This document shows positions 53,929 to 63,963 of a stretch of 64,000 nt of DNA, in pieces. The stretch spans positions 100,001 to 164,000 of the forward strand of contig CAUYUJ010014348.1 in assembly GCA_963575745.1 (NCBI GenBank), given 5' to 3'. Positions within the stretch are counted from its first letter, which is position 1. Each line of letters begins with the position of its first letter. The notes beneath the pieces were generated by a model that did not search any database, was not told the DNA's origin, and saw only the letters and a program-made list of their open reading frames with translations. Source of the DNA: Prorocentrum cordatum (taxonomy: Eukaryota > Sar > Dinophyceae > Prorocentrales > Prorocentraceae). The position numbers and the translations under genes are program-made.

Positions 53929-54876
53929 TCAGGGATAGCGAAAGCGAAGAAAACAGCAGCCAACGAAAGCGAACCCAAAACGCGGAGCCGAGAGGGGGGG
54001 CCAGGGGGGGGCAAGGGGGCCTGAAAGCACCCAGGAGGCTCTGGGCACCTCGGTGTCGTCGTCGCAGCTGTCCAGCACATCCGAATACAGAACAACACCA
54101 CCATGAAATAATGCTTCGTGAGGGTCGTCGTCGGGGTGAGCTGCCTGAGCGAAAGCGATGGCATCGTCGGCCACGCGGGCCAAACTCCGGAACTCTGCCA
54201 ACATAATCGAGACGTGCTCGGAATACTCCTCTAGATACCGGGTGGTCGAAATCGTGGCATCTCCCATCTGAACGTCGAAATTGAAATGCTCCACAAACTC
54301 GGACGCACAGAAAACGTCCAGTGCAACCTCTGCGGCAAGAGCCTCACGCCATGTTGCATTGGAAAGGCCCGTTTCGATCCTGAGGGCGCTCTCGCGGGCG
54401 AGCTCGTCCAAGATATGCGCGCCCGCGTCCACGATGCCCGGCGCGTAGGCCTCGTCGGACTCATCGGAGCTGTCGAGCTGGAACGACTCGGGGGCACCAG
54501 ATGGCACAGACATGAGGTCGAACGTGTCGGTTGGAGGCGCTGAGTAGGGCCGCTGCTCGACAGGTGCGGGGGGCTCCCGGACCTCGACGAAGGTGTTGTG
54601 AACCGCCACCTCGTTGCACTGCGAGGCTGGGCACACGCGCAGCTCAGACTCAAGTTGATGAAGAAGACCATCGGCATACTCCTGGCTCAAGTGGCGCACG
54701 ACGGCGTAGGCAAGGTTCAACTTCTGGATCTTATTGGCCTGATTGCGTGTCGTAACGGCTCGTGCACCGAGCGTGCCCTCGCGCGCAGTGTTCATGGGCC
54801 TGCGGTGGTCAGCCGAGAAGATCTTCGACGCGCGGGAAGAGAAGTCGGCAAGGATGGCGAGAAAAGGGTCGGACAT
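53929..54876 (-). CDS. uncharacterised 315-aa acidic protein
   Basis: From ATG 54876 (MSDPFLAILADF) the frame has balanced, non-repeat composition: RNQANKIQKLNLAYAVVRHL, a Pro-rich stretch, an acidic DSSDESDEAYAPG, then TWREALAAEVALDVF and FRSLARVADDAIAFAQAA. The final about 30 residues are Pro/Phe-rich and may lie beyond a splice site. The open frame extends 90 codons upstream into direct repeat H, which I do not count. The segment around DAIAFAQ is matched by a fragment at 57181-57290. It sits just 5' of LINE-1 ORF1 on the same strand, so it could be an extra 5' ORF of that element or a host gene. No known family. Confidence 0.5.
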   Translation of the reverse strand: MSDPFLAILADFSSRASKIFSADHRRPMNTAREGTLGARAVTTRNQANKIQKLNLAYAVVRHLSQEYADGLLHQLESELRVCPASQCNEVAVHNTFVEVREPPAPVEQRPYSAPPTDTFDLMSVPSGAPESFQLDSSDESDEAYAPGIVDAGAHILDELARESALRIETGLSNATWREALAAEVALDVFCASEFVEHFNFDVQMGDATISTTRYLEEYSEHVSIMLAEFRSLARVADDAIAFAQAAHPDDDPHEALFHGGVVLYSDVLDSCDDDTEVPRASWVLSGPLAPPWPPLSAPRFGFAFVGCCFLRFRYP

Positions 54877-54937
54877 GAGGGAAACGCCGAAACAAGTCGG
54901 GGCCGCGGGGGCATCGAAGCCTTGAGCCGAATGGCTA

Positions 54938-55190
54938 CGGAGGAGGAGGAGGAGGCGCCTAAGCCCTTCGGGGAAAAAACAACCCTCCACCCCCTTCCCC
55001 CGCACGGTCCTCGACCCCTGTTCGTCGCGACAAGACGCGCCGTCGCACTCGGCCGACCCCGCCTGCGGACGGAACCGCCGTTCTCTGGGCCACCCGTCGG
55101 CAGCAGTGAACCGAATCCGTGCGGTTTGCGCTGGCTGCTCCAGCACAAGCCATGGCGTTCCTTGCGTCTGCGTCTTTGACCTTTGCCACG
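54938..55190 (-). repeat. direct repeat H, copy 2
   Basis: Matches 46271-46516 in the same orientation, including the GGA run before GCGCCTAAGCCC, CGGTCCTCGACCCCTG and CTGGCTGCTCCAGCACAAGC. Confidence 0.8.
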
Positions 55191-55205
55191 CATTAAGCGC
55201 GATAT

Positions 55206-55368
55206 TTAACTCGGGCGTGTCCCTCTACAGAAAGAAAATGCAAAATAGTCGCGCGCACGAAAAAGCAGGGGGCGTGTTTTTGACAATTTGATATTATTTC
55301 TGGGACGTTGTGAAAGCATTGTTTCTTCATCGTCCGAATCCGCCTGCGAGGGGACATGCCCGACCTAA
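55206..55368 (-). mobile_element. MITE family A, copy 5 (inverted orientation)
   Basis: 163 bp. The left end is TTAACTCGGGCGTGTCC and the right reversed is TTAGGTCGGGCATGTCC. The interior motif (CGTCCCAGAAATAATA when reversed) shows that it lies opposite to copies 1-4. The flanks GCGATATT and GCGAGATT may be a worn target duplication. Confidence 0.75.
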
Positions 55369-56204
55369 CGCGAGATTGTTGCGCAGCGAAAAAAAAAAGA
55401 AAATACGAGGCCGCAAGGAATAAGCCAACAACGCCTGGCTGGCGCAGCGGCAAACAGAAAGGCGTGAAGAGATGGAGAAAGACCGCGGCCCCGCAGGGGC
55501 ACAGAGCATGCGCCAGCCAGGCGGTGAAGCCCTTTTCCTGACGCCCCCTCCTCTTCCTCGGCGGTGCGTCTGCAGCACCCCTCCTCCTCCTCATCCGCCT
55601 GCTGCCGCTGTTTTTGTTCACCGGCGAGTGCCATCGCGCGCGCAGCCGCGAACGCGCGCCTGCGTTCCCCCGTGGCTCAGGCCTGGAACCCTCGGCAACT
55701 GCGCAGCGATGGTTATCCGTTTTCTGGCAGCATCGCGAAATCCGCCGCGCCGCCGCACTGGCCTTGCGGAATGCGCCCCGGCGTTCCGATCGGGCCGACA
55801 CTCTTTGGTCAGCGGCCGCAAGAGGGTCCGGCGGCGGGCGAGCAGCGGCGGGGCAAGCCGAGGCACTGCGAGGCACAATAACACAGGAACGCGCCGAGGC
55901 GCGAGGCTACCGGAGAGGCGATCGGACCGAGACGCGATGAACACAGTGCCCCGATGACGACGCTCTCGCCGCCGAGGGCCTGCGGAGGCCAAGCAGGCCG
56001 GCTGGCGCGTCTCCGGGGGTGGATCGGCGGAGGGCCTCGTGCGCGGGCCCGATCGATGGCGGTGCCCTCGGCAGGCAGCGCCACCTTCGGCCGACGCGCG
56101 CGCGGCAGAGACTTCGGAAGTGCTGCCAGCGGCGGTTCGCCATCCAATCCGAATGCGCAGGTGCGCAGTCACGTAGGTTTTCCGCAACCCACGCGAAAAG
56201 GCCA
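55369..56204. other. no gene seen
   Basis: GC-rich with overlapping Arg/Ala-rich frames on both strands; none has a domain. Confidence 0.45.
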
Positions 56205-56845
56205 AACTTGACCGAGAACCGATAAACGTGACCAGACTGGGCCGAGACGGACCAAAACAGAAGAACAACAACAAAAAACTAAAAAGACCGAGCCGAAAAT
56301 ATTCAGAACCGAAGCGGGGGGGCCGAACCGAGCCAGAACTGGAACCATAAATGGGCGGCCCCCGAACCGAGCCGACGGGAACCGAACTGGACGTCCCAAC
56401 CCAGCCCACGCAGGACCACAGGACGACGACCCCCGTAGCAAGCGGTGACGATGATGACCATGACGAATATGACGTCGGGGCAATCGGAGCAGGTCGGGGC
56501 AGGTCGGGGCGGTTCGGGGCGGGCCAGGGCGGGTCGGGCTGGGGCAGGTCGGGGCGGGTCGTCCGCGGCGGACCGCGGGAGGGCGGGCCCCTTTGGCGGC
56601 CTTCCAGCGCGAGGGCAAAGGGCCGCTGCTGGGTTACAAGGGTTTCCGCTGGAACCACCGTGCCAGCAGTCCACCGGGACCCCGTCGCGACCCTCCCCGT
56701 CGCGACCCCTCGCGTCGCGCCCCCCCCCCCCGTCGCGAGCCCCCCGTCGCGACCCCCCTCGTCGCGACTCCCTCCGCCGCGACCCCCCGGTCGCGACCCT
56801 CCCCGTCGCGACCCCCCCGCCGCGACGCCCCCAAAGCGTGTGAAA
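56205..56845 (+). repeat. GC-rich degenerate repeats (ACCGAGCC, GGTCGGGGC and CGTCGCGACCC types)
   Basis: 56205-56410 has scattered AACCGAGCC units; 56480-56560 has GGTCGGGGC units; 56685-56830 has about 12 units of CCGTCGCGACCCC with variable C runs. Frames are Arg/Pro-rich artefacts. Confidence 0.75.
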
Positions 56846-57105
56846 CAGATTGCTGGCTTGATTCGCTGACTCGAGCCTAATGGTCACAGACCAGGCTGGC
56901 TGCGACGCACGTGCTAAACAACTGCATGAGAGCTCACCAGAATGCTGGTCTGGTCGGGGATATACCTTTTGACTAATTCAACACATCGGATTGGAAGAGG
57001 ACTCGCCAGAGAGCCCGAACTTCCCAAAGTCCCCCCCCCCCCCTGCGAACAGACCTGAAGACCATGAGTCGTAACGAACATACATGCACAAGAAAGAGAG
57101 AGAAA

Positions 57106-57106
<1 letters not shown>

Positions 57107-57162
<56 letters not shown>
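57107..57162 (+). repeat. GA dinucleotide microsatellite
   Basis: About 25 GA units, preceded by a degenerate GAAAGGGAAAGAGA lead-in. Confidence 0.97.
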
Positions 57163-57163
<1 letters not shown>

Positions 57164-57180
57164 GGCCTGGTAAAACACCT

Positions 57181-57290
57181 TCAGGGCTCATCCACCGACC
57201 CATATGGGTCAAGGGGCACGTAAAAACGCGCGAGCGCATCCGAGGGCGGTTCGTCGCGCACGTCGCTGCCTTGCGCAAACGCGATTGCGT
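57181..57290 (-). pseudogene. fragment related to the 315-aa ORF
   Basis: The minus-strand frame reads LRVVDAIAFAQGSDVRDEPP and then SDAL, close to ARVADDAIAFAQAAHPDDDP then HEAL in the ORF at 53929-54876. It lies immediately 3' of the LINE-2 tail. It ends in a stop at 57181. Confidence 0.55.
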
Positions 57291-57904
57291 CAACGACTCT
57301 CAACAAGAAAGTCATGCACACACTCGACGGCTCCAACTTCTGGAAACCCTGGCATGCCTGCAGAATGGAGCGTAAAACTCGATCCGCCTGAGACGCACCT
57401 GGTAGTCCTGGCATTGGTCAAGCAACCACGCACCTCAGGGGTTCCCCAAGGAGAGGGTGAGTAACATGACACATGCGCGCGAGGAAAGCACAAGCAACAA
57501 TATACTTGACAGGCACTGGCGAAATAAACGAGCATTACGGCAAGCAGGAGCATGGAGTTCTCCGCCTGGAATAACTCTTGCCCCTTCTCCTTCGCATGCG
57601 GCGCCCCCCATGGCCGGTCGAGTGATCTGGTAGGCTTGGGGGCTGGGTCTTGACGCTGCGCCCATGTCTGAGCTGGTGGGGCGGCCGCGATCGCGGCCAC
57701 CCTGCCCTGGAAAATGAAACTGACGAGCAGCAAGCGATCCTGATGCGATGCGGCCTGAAGTTGCGAAACCTGCAGTACAAAGATGGGCCTGCCCGCAGCT
57801 GCTGCGCGAGCCTCAAGGCGCGCTTGGAAATCACATGGCGCGCGCACGGCAGCGACGCCAACGTGCGCTATGAAGCACGGTGCGCCTTGCGCGGGCGCGC
57901 GCAC
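57290..57904 (-). pseudogene. LINE-2 C-terminal domain, possibly methyltransferase-like
   Basis: In this frame CDFQARLEARAAAAGRPIFV leads to GRVAAIAAAPPAQTW (residues 68-81) and PTRSLDRPWGAPHAKEKGQE. The layout (a short Rossmann-like start, then a PP-x-x-[TS]-[WF] loop) recalls motif IV PPC of cytosine C5 methyltransferases, and some dinoflagellate retroelements are known to carry such enzymes. Here the catalytic Cys position is Ala, so it would be inactive. The assignment is tentative. The end of the frame is degenerate. Confidence 0.35.
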
Positions 57905-58527
57905 GATGGCCCGGGGCGGCTCAGCTTCCAGGACAAGAGGCTTGACATAAGACGACGGGCCACAGGGTCGTACCCTTGTGCCAGCGCCGAACCTTCACAG
58001 CTGGGCCCAGCAAGTGGCATCGGAGGGAGGGAAGCCTTCTCCCCATAGTAGCCCTGCCTTCTCAGCTGTTGCGAAGCCAGGGCATCCTCTGCTTTAAGCT
58101 GACTGAGCATCTCATCAGAGATGGGCTTCAGCACTGCCAGTGAGATGGCTAGGCGCGCTTTAGCACCGTGCCTGAAGTGCTTGATTAGACGAAGCCGTGA
58201 ATGGAAGTCGTGCAAATACGCATGGCACTTCGAGCCCATCGCAATGCTGCTAGCCGCGCCAAGTGTGGGATGCACTTTGTTGCGATGGCTCAGCAAGGAG
58301 GCCTTGGATGCGAAAACGAGCTCACACTCGGCACGCGGCCAGGCCAACGTAGGGGGAGGGGGGGGCAGCACGAAGGAGGGGGGGGCCCGGCCGCGCAACT
58401 TACAGAATTTCTTGATTTCATCAATCCATGTCTGAAGCGCCGCTTGTGCTAGTTCGGCACGAAACGCTAACCTCTCAACCTGCCTACATACACGCTTCCA
58501 AAATCTCGACCCTAGGTCCCTAACCAT
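57868..58527 (-). pseudogene. LINE-2 zinc-finger region
   Basis: 219-codon frame. A first finger CELVFASKASLLSHRNKVH (residues 68-86) has lost one Cys; a second, KCHAYLHDFHSRLRLIKHFR (100-119), also has one Cys replaced. The spacing fits C2H2-like fingers found after RT in several LINEs. Pro- and Ala-rich flanks. Confidence 0.6.
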
Positions 58528-58877
58528 CTGGATCCACCATGCTGGCGGACCCTATGTTCGTCCACAACCTGGGAGTGTCACAATGCTAGCTACGACGAAT
58601 TGCAAGTCTTTACACGCTAGATTCGCCCAGGTGCCTGGCATCAACGCTGCCTCGCTTAGCAATGACAACGCGGCCGGTGGCGCTTTCAATCACTCTATGG
58701 AGTAGTCGTAATCTCCTCATCTGGATCACGCGCGCTGCGGGTGGCTGCCGTACAAACGCTATAAGCCTTGCCATAGATATGTCATCATCACGTTGCCTGT
58801 TGTATCGAAGACCAGTTGCTGCGCGGAACGGCAGGAAGAAACTGTTCTCGATCCTTTCCTTCTGTTTGGCTGTTAAC

Positions 58878-59354
58878 TCATTTCACGCCGACGCATTGCA
58901 CAACAAATGTGGTAGACATAGTTTGTTCACGCGCGGGATCTCGGGGCCCATCGATGAGCTCTGATCGATATGCCCCCCAAGGTACTGATACTTGGTGGCG
59001 AGCGCAAGCGTGACCCCGAACTTGCCCAAGGGGGGGCCCTACTTGGAGGTGCTGCGCGAGCTCCTGCTTGGCTTTCTTTGACCCTGCTCCACCCAAGCAC
59101 GCCATCATCTCAGACTTTTCTGGCTTGTAGTTGACCAGGAACCCCCGAGAGGTAGCCTGCTCATGCACAACGCTGGCTAGTTGTATGGCGGCTGCCTTCC
59201 ACTGGTCGGCCCTGGGTATCTCTGCCAAGCTGACCAGATCGTCGACGTACGACGGGCCCCAGACGGCGCTCTCAACAGGGAGGTCAGGTGGCCGAAAGGC
59301 TCGAGGATGTACCTGTGGTTGATCAACTGTCGGTAACAAAATTAACTGCTTCAA
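58878..59354 (-). pseudogene. LINE-2 reverse transcriptase, YVDD half
   Basis: 158-codon frame. SYVDDLVSLAEI carries the catalytic YVDD (59238-59249), followed by GFLVNYKPEKSEMMACLGG, the usual strand after motif C. Past 58878 protein-like text continues in other frames (NSFFLPFRAATGLRYNRQ near 58840) down to about 58600 with stops. Confidence 0.8.
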
Positions 59355-60387
59355 ACGCTCTCTGATACTCGACTGGAATGGTGGAGAAAACTATGTCAAA
59401 CAAGTAATCCGCTAGCGGCATGCCACGTCTGGCGCCTCCATGTGGCTGGACTACTTGCCGAGCCCCCTGCACTTGAAACCATGTGTTCGTCATGGTGCCC
59501 ACTGTGGCGGTGAGAAGGTGGTTATCTCCTAGTCCGTCCAACAGCCCAGGTGCCTCTATCAACTTGTCACATATCGGGATCAGCGATTTTGGGACCTCCA
59601 TGTTCTCAAGCGCGTGCTGTAGGTCATCGGTGAACTGCGCGTACCGAGAGAGAAATGCTTTGACAGCTGAGTAGAGGGCCGATCTTAGATCGGTGTATAG
59701 TAGTAATAATGTGCTCTTGCGTGCCTTGGCTGCACTGGCAACTGCGTTCACTATGAGTGCCGCGATATCTGCGCCTCGCTTGGCGAGGCCGCCCATTAGA
59801 TATTCATTGATAAGGTGCTGTGGCGCATGCGCCAGTCTGGATCGTAGGAACCTTTGATGTAGTTTAGATACACGCACTCCCAACATGATGCCTCGATAGT
59901 TCGTGATGGGAGCGGCCAGTCCACTCTTGAAGAGGTCAACCTGCGATCCTCCTTTGAAGCCGAGTGGTTCCCTCCTGTTGACGTGAACTTTGGCAAGCAT
60001 GGTCAAGAGCAGATCCGCAGCTTCCTCGGGGGCACCTCGAAGTAGGTCTGCCGACACATTGTCAGGCCCAGTGGCCTTATTGGCCGCCGAGGTTCTTATC
60101 ATATAAAGCAGTTCTCTCTTGGTGATCACCATGTTATTGTTCAGGCCATTGCAGTCATTTGGCGGCCAGCTGATGTCACTGTACCTATCGCAAAGCTTCT
60201 CCCATGAGATTATGTCCCTTTCTCGAGCTTCGCGAAGTATTAAGTCAAGGCACTTGACAGCTGCTGTCGTGATTCCACCGTTTGTCCTGCCATGTCGTGT
60301 CTTTTTCCTAGCCCACACGGCGCTGCTTTGTTCTTGTGTCCCCCAAACTTCTGTAATTTTCGCATCGCGCCCCACTGACGCTTGCAA
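59323..60387 (-). pseudogene. LINE-2 reverse transcriptase, main part
   Basis: 354-codon open frame with LINE-type landmarks: NKATGPDNVSADLL (103-116), GGSQVDLFKSGL then NYRGIMLGVRVSKLHQRF (163-180), motif A LLLLYTDLRSAL with D233, motif B GARRGMPLADYLFD (318-331). A frameshift just before the end separates it from YVDD. Confidence 0.85.
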
Positions 60388-60515
60388 TCGTTTGCATCAG
60401 TGGCCCGTTGTAGGTCCAAAGCAAAGGTCTCCAGTCGCCTCTTGGATGCCCTGAGCAAGCTGCGGATTACTTCTCCCCGCTGCAATGCAACTTGACCGTC
60501 TCCAGGAATTCCCAA
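60240..60515 (-). pseudogene. LINE-2 linker between endonuclease and RT
   Basis: 91-codon frame LRASKRRLETFALDLQRATD, then CKRQWGAMRKLQKFGG, in a different frame from both neighbours; the frameshift is at about 60290. Confidence 0.55.
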
Positions 60516-60540
60516 AGACAGAAGTCCAACCTGAGGTCTG

Positions 60541-61680
60541 CTACTTCAACCGGTGCTGTGGCCTCAAAGATGGCCCGAATGAGCCCCTGGCTCCGAGTTG
60601 CATCTGTTCTGCTCCAGGCCCGAATGGCCTGCCTAACATGCCTGCGAAAGCGTATAATGTAACGTGCGGCTCGATGGGGCCCGAGACGACCTTCGGGAAT
60701 GCAGACGAGGCGGCCTCCAGGATAACCTCCAGAATCTTTTCGAAGTGCAAGTTAGTGTCTAGCTCTGCGTGCATTATTTGTACGCGTCTAAGTTGCTCAC
60801 GAAAACTCAGGGCCTCATCAGGGTCCTTCAGGGCATTCCTATCGTAGTTGAGCCTGCTGATGCGCTTTCTGGAAGCTTTCAGGGCGTGCAACTGGATCAC
60901 GACGGGGACATGGTCTTGGAACTCGAGGTCTGTGTCGAGATCCACTAGGGTGGCGTTAGCCTTCACGGTCTGCATGTAATATTCATCAAGTACAACATAG
61001 TCAATGCGGTGTTCCTTTTTCCCTCTCGGCGAAGCCCATGTTACTCCTGGTGTCGCTGAAGTAACCAACGCGTTCGCAGCATGCAAATGCGAGGCGATGA
61101 GGTAATCATGAAACATGCTGCCTGAAAAATCATCCACCTGGCGACGGCCTTCATATCCAACAGCGGTCGATGTGATGTCGCCTACGCGCGCGCTCGCATC
61201 TAGGAACACGATGTGCGTGCCATATTTACTCGTGAGGTGCTGCAGCTCTCTCCACCACTCCACGCGCTGTGCGGGCGTGTACTCCGTGCCGTTGTGCAGC
61301 GCATGCGCAACCACGATAGTACCTTCAACGTATAGGGCATCACACTTCACGAACAGGTGCCTCGGTGTCTTGTATATAGGCAAGCAATTCTTGGGCACGA
61401 AATACAAGGCTTCTCCATTCTTATGATCATATGGTAAGTCCAGTGCCACCCGCAGCTCCACCCCATGGTTTTTAGCATCGAGGACGTGACGAAATACCCC
61501 GAAGATGTCCGAGCTCCTTCCTAGTCGCGGGCCTCCTGCATGCCCGCCACGACGACGTGTTCCCCGCGGAATTGGTGCCGAAGCAGTTCTCCAGAGATCC
61601 TCGGTGGCTTCCCATGTCCTGCATCGAGGTCTTTGGCGGAAGTGGAATTGAACGTCACGGTGCGCATGTTCATCTTCACT
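60541..61680 (-). pseudogene. LINE-2 apurinic-type endonuclease, stop and frameshift
   Basis: The N-terminus MNMRTVTFNSTSA to VVVAGMQEARD (61677-61521) holds the catalytic Glu; a TAG follows directly and then a frameshift near 61465. The main part (frame 61461-60541) has AHALHNGTEYTPAQRVEWWR, FLDASARVGDI (87-94; the Asn of GDxN is Ser), KKEHRIDYVVLDE (D154) and QDHVPVVIQL (D183, H184). The fold is clear and activity is improbable. Confidence 0.8.
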
Positions 61681-61792
61681 TGTGTCGCTTGCTCACTGGC
61701 CCTCGGGACAGATGAAAAAAAAGGCGGGCATTCGCAGTTCGCGATTGGCCCTGGGGTCCATCTGTTTTGTGCGTCAATCGGACACGCCCCCC

Positions 61793-62395
61793 TCACCTCG
61801 GGGGGGGGGGGGGGGCGTCAAGTTGCCGCATCCAGTCCATGCTGCGCTCGAAGCGCAGCGCCTGCCGCAACCCCTCTGGCGGCATGGTGGCCGTGGCATT
61901 GTCATCCTTCGCAACCGAACCCGCGAACTCGTTCCACGGGTTTTGCGCATGCACTTTTATGTGCCATATATGTACTCCATGTCTACGTCGTGCCAGCCGG
62001 TACATTGCGCATGTTAGGCGTGCGAGGTCACGATTTGCACGCGGTACTTGCGCCCCGCGAGCACTCCCCACCGCAGACTGGCTACCGCGTAACATTCCAA
62101 AGATTGGCACCTCCGAGTTCCCAATGGTGGCCCCCACTTGACGCCCATAGCAACCTGGAGTCCATATACACGGCCAGAAGATTCCACTTAACTCAATGGT
62201 TGTGCTGGTTATTTCCTCGTCTACGAACTTGATGTCTGCGGAAGCTGCGGCGTTCATTTTCTCGAATCCGAGATTGCCAACTTCGCCTGCCACTGATGTC
62301 GGCACTGCTGCAAATTCCCAAGCGCTCTGCGAAAGTGTCTTCTTAAAGGAAGCATCGCACTACACATGTATCTTATCAGGCCTCGCGGTGACAGG
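61793..62395 (-). pseudogene. RNase H-like domain upstream of the LINE-2 endonuclease
   Basis: Pieces in two frames: HV-stop-CDASFKKTLSQSAWEF (about 62385-62330), then ITSTTIELSGIFWP with the Glu motif, VYMDS in another frame (about 62170), then CAMYRLARRRHGVHIWHIKV and HAQNPWNEFAGSVAK. This matches the D, E, D, H/N...AD layout of retroelement RNase H; the last Asp is Gly. It lies 5' of the endonuclease, not behind RT, and ends in a run of C/G at 61801-61815. Confidence 0.6.
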
Positions 62396-62442
62396 CACCG
62401 CCACGCTTAATGCCAATTTCGCCATCGGGTGAAGTTGGGTGC

Positions 62443-63963
62443 CTATGACGTCCTTCCTCGGTTTGAACCGCCCCTGATGTTGTCGCAGTACTCGTGGTAA
62501 ATCAACTTCCTGACGGATACCGAAGTGGGGTTCCTGTGGGGAGTCACCTGATGGCAGAGATAACAAATCATATAATACCAGTGTGGCGGGGCTCTGGCTT
62601 TGCAGGCCCTGGGTCTCCTGGGGCTCCAGTGTTGGGCTCGCAGCGCCTCTCGAGACCCCGTCTGAAGAAATGCGGAGACAGCAGTATTACCCTGGTGTCC
62701 TGACAGCAGGTATGTCAGGCCCCCAGTAGAAGTACGGCCATGGGAGACAGGTGCATGAACACGCCGCGCGTCCGGGCGGTTGCTCTCTTGGCTGTCGAGG
62801 TCGCGCGCTGGTCTGGTTTTGCATCTCACCCGTCTGCTGGGAGGGTGCGCTGAAGATCTGGTCGGCGCATTTGGCGCTGCCCGCTCGTCCGCCACCACTG
62901 CAGCCAATGACCCCTCGTCGACAGCTCGTGTAGTAGGCGCGTCCAAGCACTTCCTTCCCTGCCCGACAGGTGTTGAAATCGAAGTCTTCTTCAGAAGCCT
63001 TCTCCGGGTTGCAGAAAAGCTGGGCGACGTGGAGACCGCCGCTTGGGGCGATTCGCCGTCGGTCATGCTTGCAACTCCAGCTGGCGCCGTAGTTGCGGCT
63101 CTGGACATTGGCGCTATGCTCGCGTCCGCGCCGAGGGTATTAGTGCCTGTGGAGAGCTGCCCGCCATCCACAGACGCCCCACAGGAAGAATTGCCGCGCC
63201 CTGTGCCCCCACCTGGCGATGCAATTGCATTCGAATGCGTTGTAAAATCAGCCTGAGTCTTGACACGTATGCGGACTCGTCTAGCTAGTGCAAGGGGGGC
63301 ATGTTGGTTTGTTGTCATCGATGCAGTGGTAGAGGATCGCTGATCTTCACAATGTAGCCCCCGCACATCATGATATTCAAATTGTTATCTCTGTCTGCCT
63401 GATGTCTAAGTATGTCGTTGGACGGCTGGGTCCCACGTCTGATGTGATACAACGCTGTTCTGGTGCAAGGCATGGAATTCCCACAGAAACGCGTCACCCG
63501 GGTGTCGCCAAATACGACTTGGCTCAGAGGTCCCACTCTGTCTACCGCTCGTAACACTGGCATTTCGTCCCTGACTGCTTCGCGGGGGTCCCCACTTGGA
63601 TCTCCTCCCTGGAGTGCTTCTCGCCTCCTATCTCCTGCTTGAACACCTCCTCCTTCATCAGAAGTCCCTGCCTCCTCCTTGACTGCCTCCTGGGTGTTCG
63701 CGACCTGCTGCGCTGCTGCTGCCAACGCTGTCTGCGCCCTCTGCGTCGATGGTGTCGATGCCATGGCCTCCTGCTCCACCGCGGTGGGGGCAGCCCACTT
63801 GGGCGGGAACAGCTGCGACTGTTGTGTGTTCGGCGATGGCTGCACATTCGGGATGCTGCTCGCTTGTGATCAATCTATCGGCTTCTGCAGGTAATGAAAT
63901 AGATGGGTTGGCCCTGGGATCTGCTCTCGCTGGGACATCATCGCCTGCGTGCTGGCGAGCCAT
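62443..63963 (-). pseudogene. ORF1-like region of LINE-2 or of a neighbouring element
   Basis: Three overlapping minus-strand frames with Ala/Gln/Ser-rich stretches and two Cys/His clusters: MPVLRAVDRVGPLSQVVFGD to RFCGNSMPCTRTALYHI (63580-63450), and YYMICYLCHQVTPHRN to LIYHEYCDN (62570-62460). They could be zinc-binding parts of an RNA-binding ORF1. The region runs off or near the window end, and frames are broken. Confidence 0.4.

Larger units (their letters stand above)
57290..62400 (-). mobile_element. LINE-2: decayed non-LTR retrotransposon with unusual domain order
   Basis: Minus-strand order: RNase H (62395-61793), endonuclease (61680-60541), linker (60515-60240), RT (60387-58878), zinc fingers (58527-57868) and a C-terminal domain (57904-57290). 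An ORF1-like region lies further 5' (62443 to past the window edge). Frames are broken by several frameshifts and stops; for example the endonuclease has TAG at about 61518 and RT changes frame at about 59340. All catalytic landmarks are still recognisable, so the decay is moderate. Confidence 0.82.

Noticed and set aside
51278-61521. A TAG stop shortly after the catalytic Glu in the endonucleases of both LINEs, as recoding
   Set aside because: The offset from the Glu differs between the two, and both domains also have nearby frameshifts, so independent decay is the simpler reading.
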